A stretch of DNA of 64,000 bases from Parabacteroides johnsonii DSM 18315 (GTDB lineage Bacteria > Bacteroidota > Bacteroidia > Bacteroidales > Tannerellaceae). A model generated the notes under the pieces. It did not search any database and had not been told where the DNA came from. It saw nothing but the letters and a program-made list of their open reading frames with translations. The position numbers were made by a program, and so were the translations under genes. This document shows, one piece after another, positions 35,413 to 42,345 of the stretch. The DNA lies in NCBI RefSeq assembly GCF_025151045.1, contig NZ_CP102285.1:2170001-2234000 (forward strand), written 5' to 3'. Position 1 is the stretch's first letter, and every line of letters starts with the position of its first letter.

Positions 35413-36333
35413 TTATTGTTTTAAATAATTCTCGACCTGATTGAATGTCACATCCTTCAATACAACTTTCTTATCCTTGTCCAGCAGATAAAGAGTCGGT
35501 ATTGCTTTCAGATCATAAATCTCATCATTTTTCAGACTTACCGCACTGTCATAAGAATTGATCCAGCTTGCAGGCATATAAGAAATATGGTTTTTCCAGG
35601 CCTCCAGATCCTCATCCGGATAAACAGCCAGGATTTTAAGCTTGTTGTTCCTGATCCACTCCGTCACAAGCGGAGAAGCAGTAAGCTGGTCCGTAATCTC
35701 CTTACAGGCATGGCAATCCGGATTATAGAAAAACAAGAGCAGATAATCGGCTTTCGTGTGGTACAAAGTCCCTTTCTTGCCGTCCGCCAGCGTGTACGTG
35801 AAATCCGTTGCCGGTTCTCCCACCCTGTTTTTAAGAGCCAATTCGAGCAAATGAGCCGGACGTATTTTACTTACCTCATCCAAAACCGGAGCTTCCAATA
35901 CAGCTTCCAGCACATAGATATACAAAGACTCATCCCTCATGGGAGAATTCGGATCATAGAGATACTTTTCATACAGACCGGAAAAATAGACAAACATCAC
36001 ACTGTCGACCGACGCTTTGTTCATCATCTCCTTGATAGAAGAAGAGGCCACTTTTGCCGGAACATATTTCATCATATCGATATAATTGGAAGTCGCCTGC
36101 TCCGTAATCTCCGGGAGATGGATCAGAGCAGTATCCGTAAAATCGAACTTATCCCAATAATGTTTTACCAAATAAGCGGCACGTTCTTCCGGTTCCGTAA
36201 TGACACTGGGGACAGAAACCATTTGAAAAGTACGTTCTTTCGTGTTTCCAGCTTCCGTTTTCTTCGTCTGCTGGCCGTTGCAGGCGCTAAAGATTAATGT
36301 AAAAGATAATAGGAAAAGTATTTTTATCCTCAT
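35413..36333 (-). CDS. Thioredoxin-like lipoprotein (DUF5106 type)
   Basis: 306 residues. Lipobox 'IFSAC' with Cys18. Residues 45-165 are helical and match the DUF5106 region ('AAYLVKHYWDKFDFTDTALI'). Residues 175-306 are a thioredoxin-like fold with 'LLLFFYNPDCHACKEITDQL' (CxxC near 205, CHAC), 'MPASWINSYDSAVSL' and the cis-Pro loop 'LKAIPTLYLLDKDKKVV'. It is a periplasm-facing thiol oxidoreductase of the TlpA/ResA kind. Co-transcribed with the M48 protease. Confidence 0.88.
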   Translation of the reverse strand: MRIKILFLLSFTLIFSACNGQQTKKTEAGNTKERTFQMVSVPSVITEPEERAAYLVKHYWDKFDFTDTALIHLPEITEQATSNYIDMMKYVPAKVASSSIKEMMNKASVDSVMFVYFSGLYEKYLYDPNSPMRDESLYIYVLEAVLEAPVLDEVSKIRPAHLLELALKNRVGEPATDFTYTLADGKKGTLYHTKADYLLLFFYNPDCHACKEITDQLTASPLVTEWIRNNKLKILAVYPDEDLEAWKNHISYMPASWINSYDSAVSLKNDEIYDLKAIPTLYLLDKDKKVVLKDVTFNQVENYLKQ

Positions 36334-36354
36334 AGTATCTTGTTTTTATTCCTG

Positions 36355-36362
36355 CAAAGATA
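36355..36362 (-). promoter_or_regulatory. Promoter -7 element of the thioredoxin-like/M48 operon
   Basis: The minus strand reads TATCTTTG, 21 bp before the start at 36333. Confidence 0.55.
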
Positions 36363-36421
36363 TGATTTATTAGCAATTAAAAAACTGGAGAAACAAATAA
36401 TTAACGGTCTTATTCATAAAA

Positions 36422-36491
36422 GTAAGAGGTTATCCGAAAACCGGTGGGCTCATTCAGAAAAAATACCGGTGTTCTATGGATAACCTCTTAC
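36422..36491 (-). terminator. Long inverted repeat after the PorE-like gene
   Basis: GTAAGAGGTTATCC (36422-36435) pairs perfectly with GGATAACCTCTTAC (36478-36491), and the interior holds a second short pairing around ACCGGT. Likely ends the porE-like transcript; no strong T-run follows. Confidence 0.5.
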
Positions 36492-36545
36492 AGGCTACAG
36501 GTTAAAATTCGAGGTACCTTATATCTTTTTTATCTTATCGATAAA

Positions 36546-38537
36546 TCAAAACAAATTATAGTTCGTCCGCAAGACTTTAAATTCCGTCCGGCGGTTTATC
36601 TGGTCTGCAATCTCCTGCTGCTCAGGCGTCAGTTTATCAATAAATTCTTCGGTCAGGACATCTCCTTCATTCAAGAAATCATAATTCTTGGCCATCTTCT
36701 TATTGATTGTTTTAGGAACGCTTTCGCCATATCCTTTCGCCTCAAGCCGGTCTTGGGCGATCCCCCCGGCAATCAGATAGTCGACGACCGACTGTGCACG
36801 CCGCTGCGCCAACCGCTCGTTATACTGCTCCGAACCTTTCCGGTCGGTATGCGCTCCTAACTCGATTGTCACGTTCGGATTGTCGTTCAACATCTTGATC
36901 ATTTCATCCAACGCCTTCTTTGATTCCGGACGCAACGTCGCCTTGTCGAAATCATAGAAAATATTTTCGATCACAACAGGTTTGCTGATCGGGGAAAGGA
37001 AAAAGTCCACGATATATGTTTCGTTCTTCTCCTCTGGCCCTGTTTTCAACTCAAAATTCTGATTCAAATACCCACGCGCACTTGCCATCATCACATAACG
37101 GATATCACGTTCCAATTCAACCCTGTACTTACCGTCTTTCTTTGCCAACACTTTTTCGTTCAGTCCGTCCCTGCCGACAATACGAACCGTAGCATCTTCT
37201 ATCGGGTTCTCGTCCACATCGGACACGATACCTTCGATAAAGATAGTGATAACCGGTAATTCGAAAGAATACAAATGATCATATCCACGCGCATCATTGC
37301 GGTTGGAACTAAAAAAGCCGCTTTCCTTATTTCCGGCAAACGTAATTCCAAAATCATCGCCGGCCGAATTGATCGGAGCTTTCATATTCTCGACGTTCCA
37401 CTTACCCGTACTGTCCAAGGTCGCTTTGAAAATATCCAACCCTCCCATTCCCGGATGCCCGTCGGAAGCAAAATAGAGCGTTACGGAATCCCGCACGTAA
37501 GGAAACATCTCGTCACCCGGCGTATTGATATCCGGTCCCAGGTTTTCCATCGGCCCGAAATCGCTCCCCACGACACGTGCCCGAAACAGGTCTTTGCCTC
37601 CATACCCCCCTACGGCATCCGACACAAAATACAGATACTTGCCGTCCGGCGATATCGAGGGGTGACCGAGAGCCGTCACCGAATCTTTTACGATATTCGC
37701 CCTGGTTCCTTTTCCCCATTTGGCACTACTGCGGGAAGATATATAGATTTCCGAAGTACGTGGTCCTTCCGGGTCTTGTGCGCAATAGGTGTAATACATC
37801 GTATTCCCATCTTTAGAAAAAGAAGGCGTTCCCTCATCGAACTCCGTATTTACCTCATCTTCCAGTTCGACTGGAGCCTGCCAAGCTCCATTTTCATCCT
37901 GCTTGACCAAGAAGAAATCATTATTCCGCTGTCCGGTGATCGCACTGTTGGTCTCTTCCTTATCTTTCCCGGCCCCTTTAGGCGTACGGGTGGAAGCAAA
38001 ATACAACTGGTCGTACTTTTCGCCATACAGCATCGGGCTGAATTCGGAACGGCGGGAGTTAAACTTATCCATCCGCTTCACCATATAGCGGGTTGGCGAC
38101 TGTTTCCATTTCGCCGCTTCCTCCGAGCCCGTCACACCATTAAAGGCCAACACACTGCCCGGTTCCGCCAGCAGGTAATCGTTGTAATATTTGATTGCCT
38201 CCCCATAACGTCCGCTCTTCTGGTACATCTGCCCTAGACGGAGATTCACGATACTGTCCGGATATTTATACCTGAGCGCATTCATATAGGCGCTGGTCGC
38301 ACGCGGCGTATTATTGATCAAGCGGTTACACTCCGCCATCCTAAAAGCGATATATCCACGCAGGTCACGCTTGGCAGGAGGAGTCTTCGTATATACTTTC
38401 CGGTAAATGGCCGCCGCTTCAAAATATTCACCGATACGCTGCTTTTCTTCCGCGTCGCTCAGTTTCGCCGATTTACAGGAATACAAAAAGCCTATTGCTA
38501 AAAACAAAAACAGATATGAAATTATTTTTAAATTCAT
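36546..38537 (-). CDS. porE: PorE-like OmpA family lipoprotein, type IX secretion associated
   Basis: 663 residues. Lipobox 'FLYSC' (Cys21). Domains in order: TPR-like helices (25-150), a PD40 beta-propeller (160-440; 'GTPSFSKDGNTMYYT', 'GHPSISPDGKYLYFVSD', 'GEMFPYVRDSVTLYFASDG'), a carboxypeptidase-regulatory-like domain (445-525) and a C-terminal OmpA peptidoglycan-binding domain with 'NVTIELGAHTDRKGSEQYNERLAQRRA'. This exact order and length match PorE, which tethers the type IX secretion complex to the cell wall. Other OmpA family proteins share parts of it, so the name is a strong inference. Confidence 0.83.
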   Translation of the reverse strand: MNLKIISYLFLFLAIGFLYSCKSAKLSDAEEKQRIGEYFEAAAIYRKVYTKTPPAKRDLRGYIAFRMAECNRLINNTPRATSAYMNALRYKYPDSIVNLRLGQMYQKSGRYGEAIKYYNDYLLAEPGSVLAFNGVTGSEEAAKWKQSPTRYMVKRMDKFNSRRSEFSPMLYGEKYDQLYFASTRTPKGAGKDKEETNSAITGQRNNDFFLVKQDENGAWQAPVELEDEVNTEFDEGTPSFSKDGNTMYYTYCAQDPEGPRTSEIYISSRSSAKWGKGTRANIVKDSVTALGHPSISPDGKYLYFVSDAVGGYGGKDLFRARVVGSDFGPMENLGPDINTPGDEMFPYVRDSVTLYFASDGHPGMGGLDIFKATLDSTGKWNVENMKAPINSAGDDFGITFAGNKESGFFSSNRNDARGYDHLYSFELPVITIFIEGIVSDVDENPIEDATVRIVGRDGLNEKVLAKKDGKYRVELERDIRYVMMASARGYLNQNFELKTGPEEKNETYIVDFFLSPISKPVVIENIFYDFDKATLRPESKKALDEMIKMLNDNPNVTIELGAHTDRKGSEQYNERLAQRRAQSVVDYLIAGGIAQDRLEAKGYGESVPKTINKKMAKNYDFLNEGDVLTEEFIDKLTPEQQEIADQINRRTEFKVLRTNYNLF

Positions 38538-38557
38538 TTTATGCCAAATAAGAGAGG

Positions 38558-38565
38558 CAAATATA
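38558..38565 (-). promoter_or_regulatory. Promoter -7 element of the PorE-like gene
   Basis: The minus strand reads TATATTTG, 20 bp before the start at 38537. Confidence 0.6.
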
Positions 38566-38639
38566 CAATTATCTACAGTAACTACAACGAATGCGTAATA
38601 ATCTTATTGCATCAAAAGTTTGAATTAAAAAGAAATGAT

Positions 38640-38647
38640 TATCTTTG
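38640..38647 (+). promoter_or_regulatory. Promoter of the toxin-antitoxin pair
   Basis: TATCTTTG (-7) at 38640-38647, with TTTG (-33) at 38619-38622, 17 bp apart. 25 bp before the antitoxin ATG. Confidence 0.6.
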
Positions 38648-38672
38648 ACCAAACAATAAAACCAATTGAGCT

Positions 38673-38846
38673 ATGCTAAATGAATTGAACATCTTAAAAG
38701 AACCGGCTAACCTTTCATCTCTGAAAGAAGCAAAGGATAAACTACTTTTTCTTGAAAAAATAGAAAAAGGCCGTTTAGAATCTTCATTCATGTTAACCAA
38801 TACCAAACAAGAAGCCAAAAACAAACTATCAAAATGGTTGAAATAA
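38673..38846 (+). CDS. Putative antitoxin of a RelE/ParE-type module
   Basis: 57 residues (MLNELNILKE ... KNKLSKWLK). It is Lys/Leu/Glu-rich and helical, with no recognised DNA-binding domain at the start. It ends 13 bp inside the toxin gene. The position, overlap and size fit an antitoxin; the family is not recognised. It would bind the toxin through its C-terminal helix. Confidence 0.65.
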   Translation: MLNELNILKEPANLSSLKEAKDKLLFLEKIEKGRLESSFMLTNTKQEAKNKLSKWLK

Positions 38847-39157
38847 AATGGACTAATTTTGCAATTCAGAACCTTAATGATATCGGAGATTACATCGAAC
38901 AGCATAGTTATCGCCAAGCCTCAAAAATGGTAAACTATCTTTTTGATTCAGTTAGTATTTTAGAAACATTTCCCCTATCAGGAAGAATTGTTCCTGAATA
39001 TGACACATATCATGTGCGGGAATTAATTCGTTCCAACTATAGAATTGTTTATTTAGTCCTGAATGACAAACGCATAGATATTCTTACCATTCATCATTCA
39101 GCACAACTACTACCCGATCTACCCGTTCTCTATAACAACAGCGAGCTGTCCCCGTAA
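38834..39157 (+). CDS. RelE/ParE family toxin
   Basis: 107 residues. 'EIKWTNFAIQNLNDIGDYIEQHS' and 'ILETFPLSGRIVPEYDTYHVRELIRSNYRIVYLVLNDKRIDILTIHHSAQLL' match the RelE/ParE fold, with the conserved Arg-Tyr pair 'NYRIVY' and the 'IHHSAQ' end closest to the ParE/plasmid-stabilisation branch. The target (gyrase or mRNA) cannot be told from sequence alone. The 3' end overlaps queA on the other strand by 28 bp. Confidence 0.88.
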   Translation: MVEIKWTNFAIQNLNDIGDYIEQHSYRQASKMVNYLFDSVSILETFPLSGRIVPEYDTYHVRELIRSNYRIVYLVLNDKRIDILTIHHSAQLLPDLPVLYNNSELSP

Positions 39158-40350
39158 CTCAAAAAACGGAATTCATGCCCTAAGGCATAATCATAAATAT
39201 TTTTCCAGTCTCCTTTTACAAAAGCGGATATCAGCAACAGCAACGTGCTTTTCGGCTGATGGAAGTTAGTCACAATACCACGTACGATCTTAAACTCATA
39301 TCCCGGAGCGATAATAATCCGGGTAGCCGTCACCAGTTTATCCGCCTGATGCCTGTCTAAGTAATCAAGAATATTCTGCAAAGCCTCGCCAGCCGTCAGC
39401 TTGTTATTCATTTCATCATAAGGCATCCACTGCTTAACGATCAGCTCCTCGGCAGTGGCATCCGGATTCGAAGCCAATGTGCCCCCCATATAATAGAGGC
39501 TTTCAAGCGTACGGACCGAAGTCGTGCCGACTGCAATAATCTTACCGAGGTTATTCTTAATCCGTTCGATCGAACTCCGGCGTACGGAGATAAATTCCGT
39601 ATGCATCTCATGTCCTTCGATCGTCTCGCTTTTCACAGGCTTGAATGTCCCGGCTCCAACATGAAGCGTCAATTCTTCCCGTCCGATCCCCCGAGCATCA
39701 ATAGCAGCCAGAACTTCCGGAGTGAAATGCAGACCGGCTGTCGGAGCGGCCACCGAACCTTTTATCTTGGAATAAACCGTCTGATAGGTCTGCAAATCGC
39801 TTTTCTCGGTTTCCCGGTTCAAATAAGGTGGGATCGGCAATACGCCCGCTGCATCCAACAGGTCGGCAAACGTGCAAGTCGGATGATCCCATGTAAACTC
39901 GATGAGATGGCTATCCCCGCAGGTCTGTAATTTTTCCGCTTTCAGTATGACAGTCTCGTCGCCAAACTGCACCTCCTTCTTCAAGACCCCCTCTTTCCAT
40001 TTCTTCAGGTTGCCGACCAGGCAAGTCCAGCGGCAGCATTCAGTCTGCTGGAAAACCAAAGCATAATCATGTGGCTCGACCGGTTCCAGACAGAAAATCT
40101 CGATCTTCGCACCTGTCTCTTTCTGAAACAGCAGACGTGCCTGGATCACCCGCGTATTGTTGAATACCATCAGAGATCCATCCGGCAAGTAATCCGTAAT
40201 ATGCTTGAATATACTCTCGCTGACTTTTCCTTCCTTATATAATAAGAGTTTCGATTCATCCCGTTTGGATAACGGGAATTTGGCGATCCGCTCGTCAGGC
40301 AGCGGATAATCAAAATCTTCGATGCGTATCTGTTGCGTCTGTGTTGTCAT
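39130..40350 (-). CDS. queA: tRNA preQ1(34) S-adenosylmethionine ribosyltransferase-isomerase
   Basis: 406 residues from the ATG at 40350 ('MTTQTQQIRIEDFDY'); an in-frame TTG-type start at 40401 reads through the promoter. 'LPDERIAKFPLSKRDESKLLLY', 'SLMVFNNTRVIQARL', 'KGSVAAPTAGLHFT', 'THVGAGTFKPV'-like 'LHVGAGTFKPV' and 'THFHQPKSTLLLL'-like 'VTNFHQPKSTLLLL' are QueA hallmarks. It moves the ribose of SAM onto preQ1 in tRNA to make epoxyqueuosine. The C-terminal block is about 40 residues longer than in E. coli QueA, usual for Bacteroidetes. Confidence 0.95.
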   Translation of the reverse strand: MTTQTQQIRIEDFDYPLPDERIAKFPLSKRDESKLLLYKEGKVSESIFKHITDYLPDGSLMVFNNTRVIQARLLFQKETGAKIEIFCLEPVEPHDYALVFQQTECCRWTCLVGNLKKWKEGVLKKEVQFGDETVILKAEKLQTCGDSHLIEFTWDHPTCTFADLLDAAGVLPIPPYLNRETEKSDLQTYQTVYSKIKGSVAAPTAGLHFTPEVLAAIDARGIGREELTLHVGAGTFKPVKSETIEGHEMHTEFISVRRSSIERIKNNLGKIIAVGTTSVRTLESLYYMGGTLASNPDATAEELIVKQWMPYDEMNNKLTAGEALQNILDYLDRHQADKLVTATRIIIAPGYEFKIVRGIVTNFHQPKSTLLLLISAFVKGDWKNIYDYALGHEFRFLSYGDSSLLL

Positions 40351-40390
40351 GACTTTTGCTATTACAGGCTCTTTTAATCGAACCGGGTTG

Positions 40391-40398
40391 CAAAAGTA
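40391..40398 (-). promoter_or_regulatory. Promoter -7 element of queA
   Basis: The minus strand reads TACTTTTG, 41 bp before the queA start. Confidence 0.55.
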
Positions 40399-40655
40399 CA
40401 AATTTATAGGTAAAAAGCATCAGAAAACACGAACAAGAATCCGACCCCGGATTTATCAAAATGTCACTACCACCCCATCTAAATCGGATTAGTTATGCAT
40501 GTATTTGGAATTAGTATCGCGGGTAATATTTTTTAACACTTCATTTTGCCATGCTTTGCCTTTATAAGTATAGCAAAATGATATGCTGATATTTCCTATA
40601 AAAAGCAGGGTTGGCAAATCAACCGTCCGAAACCGGATTAATCGCTGAATTTTAC

Positions 40656-40663
40656 TACTTTTG
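40656..40663 (+). promoter_or_regulatory. Promoter -7 element of the DUF2027-Smr gene
   Basis: TACTTTTG, 28 bp before the ATG at 40691. Further upstream an inverted pair CATTTTGC (40542-40549) / GCAAAATG (40573-40580) has no clear role. Confidence 0.55.
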
Positions 40664-40690
40664 TGGCAAATAACAAAAGTAAATCGAATT

Positions 40691-41767
40691 ATGAGTAACA
40701 TAAAAGTAGGAGACAAAGTGCGTTTCCTGAACAGCACCGGTGGAGGTGTCGTTCGTAGTTTCAAAGGAAAAGACCAGGTTTTGGTGGAAGATGAAGACGG
40801 ATTCGAAGTGCCGGCGCTGATCCGCGAATGTGTAGTCGTAGGAGACAGCGAGATGCAAGTACATAGCTCCCGGCGTTCACCGCTGCCTCCCATAACACAG
40901 AGTCCTGCCCCACAACCAAAGAAACCGGCGCCTCAACCCGAAATGGAAAAAGTAACGGAGACCGTAGAGGGCGAACGGCTGAATATCTACTTGGCTTACC
41001 TCCCGATAGAGCCTGCCAAAGTGATGCAGGGAAGCGGTTACGAAACCTATTTCATCAACGACAGCAATTACTATCTGTTCTTCAATTATATGAATCGCCA
41101 AAACAACAGTTGGATCAGCCGCTATAACGGTATCGTGGAGCCGAATACACAGATTTTCCTGGAAGAATTCGGCAAAGAAGAACTGAACGACTTGGAACGT
41201 ATCTGCGTGCAACTGATCGCGTTCAAAAAAGACAAACCTTATTCATTGAAGAATGCCATTTCGGTAGAACTCCATCTCGATACGGTCAAATTCTATAAGC
41301 AACACTGCTTCATGGAAAACGATTTCTTCGACGAAGATGCAATGGTCTACCCGATCGTGCGCCAGGATATCCCCGAAAAAGAGTTGCTGATTTCCGCAGC
41401 CGAATTGCAGGAAGCCATGCAGCAGAAGGTACGCGAAGACCGCCGCGCTCCCCAAACAATCGTCAAGAAGAAAGCGACAGACAGCGCTATCCTCGAAGTG
41501 GATCTGCATATCACTGAACTACTGGACAACACCAATGGGCTGAGTAACGCTGACATGCTGAACTACCAGTTGGAAAAATTCCATGAAGTGCTCTCCAAAT
41601 ACGCAGCCAACAAAGGACAGAAAATCGTCTTTATCCACGGAAAAGGCGACGGGGTACTGCGCAAGGCAATCGAGAAAGAACTAAAAACAAAATACAAACA
41701 ACATTATTACCAAGATGCCTCCTTCCGCGAATACGGCTTCGGAGCAACGATGGTAACGATTAAATAA
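40691..41767 (+). CDS. DUF2027 and Smr domain protein
   Basis: 358 residues from the ATG at 40691. N-terminal DUF2027 with a KOW-like start ('IKVGDKVRFLNSTGGGVVRSFKGKDQVLVEDEDGFEVPALI') at 3-50, a Pro-rich linker (60-85), a beta-rich middle (95-235) and a C-terminal Smr domain (270-358) with 'LEVDLHITELLD' and 'IVFIHGKGDGVLRKAIEKEL'. Smr domains are nucleases or nucleic-acid-binding folds related to the tail of MutS2; in Bacteroidetes this architecture is common but its role is not settled. Confidence 0.9.
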   Translation: MSNIKVGDKVRFLNSTGGGVVRSFKGKDQVLVEDEDGFEVPALIRECVVVGDSEMQVHSSRRSPLPPITQSPAPQPKKPAPQPEMEKVTETVEGERLNIYLAYLPIEPAKVMQGSGYETYFINDSNYYLFFNYMNRQNNSWISRYNGIVEPNTQIFLEEFGKEELNDLERICVQLIAFKKDKPYSLKNAISVELHLDTVKFYKQHCFMENDFFDEDAMVYPIVRQDIPEKELLISAAELQEAMQQKVREDRRAPQTIVKKKATDSAILEVDLHITELLDNTNGLSNADMLNYQLEKFHEVLSKYAANKGQKIVFIHGKGDGVLRKAIEKELKTKYKQHYYQDASFREYGFGATMVTIK

Positions 41768-41791
41768 GTTGTCAATTATCCACTGCTCATC

Positions 41792-42259
41792 ATGGCTACC
41801 GAAATAGAAAGAAAATTCCTTGTCACCGGTGACTTCAGCCGGCAAGTGACCTCGGCACAACGTATCGTGCAAGGGTATATCTGTTCACAACCCGGACGGA
41901 CAGTACGGGTGCGCATCCGGGGGGAAGAAGGATTCCTCACGATCAAGGGCGCATCGGATGAGAAAGGGTTGAGCCGCTACGAGTTCGAACAGAAGATACC
42001 GTTAGCGGATGCGGAAGAGCTATTGAAACTATGCGAACCCGGCGCCATAGACAAAATGCGCAATCTGGTCCCGGCAGGAAAACACACTTGGGAAATCGAC
42101 GTTTTTCATGGCGAGAACGAAGGGCTGATCTTAGCGGAAATAGAATTGGCTTCCGAGGACGAACCTTTTGAACGGCCCGACTGGATCGGACAAGAGGTCA
42201 GTGGAGATCGTCGTTACTATAACTCGATGTTGACAAAACATCCGTATAAACAATGGTAA
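41792..42259 (+). CDS. CYTH domain protein (triphosphate tunnel metalloenzyme)
   Basis: 155 residues. 'EIERKFLV' at residues 3-10 is the ExExK signature, followed by 'VRVRIRGEEGFLTIKG', 'GLSRYEFEQKIPLADAEELL', 'KHTWEIDVFHGENEGLILAEIEL' and 'SGDRRYYN'. The inner tunnel Arg and Glu residues are present. Related bacterial enzymes hydrolyse tripolyphosphate or nucleoside triphosphates with a divalent metal. It lies 24 bp after the Smr gene. Confidence 0.92.
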   Translation: MATEIERKFLVTGDFSRQVTSAQRIVQGYICSQPGRTVRVRIRGEEGFLTIKGASDEKGLSRYEFEQKIPLADAEELLKLCEPGAIDKMRNLVPAGKHTWEIDVFHGENEGLILAEIELASEDEPFERPDWIGQEVSGDRRYYNSMLTKHPYKQW

Positions 42260-42264
42260 GATTT

Positions 42265-42318
42265 ATGATTTCAGATTTATGATTTATGAAGACGATAAAG
42301 CCATAAATCTGAAATCAT
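42265..42318. repeat. 17-bp inverted repeat between CYTH and DPP11 genes
   Basis: ATGATTTCAGATTTATG (42265-42281) and its exact complement CATAAATCTGAAATCAT (42302-42318), with further ATTTATGATT-type units to 42343. The sequence AATCATAAATCTGAAATC recurs at 44897-44914 before dnaG. This is a second family of dispersed intergenic repeat in this window, possibly a terminator or RNA stability hairpin here. Confidence 0.65.
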
Positions 42319-42345
42319 AATTCATAATTCATAAATCATAAATCA

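Noticed and set aside
37275-38237. 320-residue plus-strand frame
   Set aside because: Antisense to the PorE-like gene; low-complexity Arg/Ile/His-rich translation with no domain.
38639-38917. 92-residue minus-strand frame over the antitoxin
   Set aside because: Antisense to a small gene pair with promoter, overlap and toxin homology on the plus strand.
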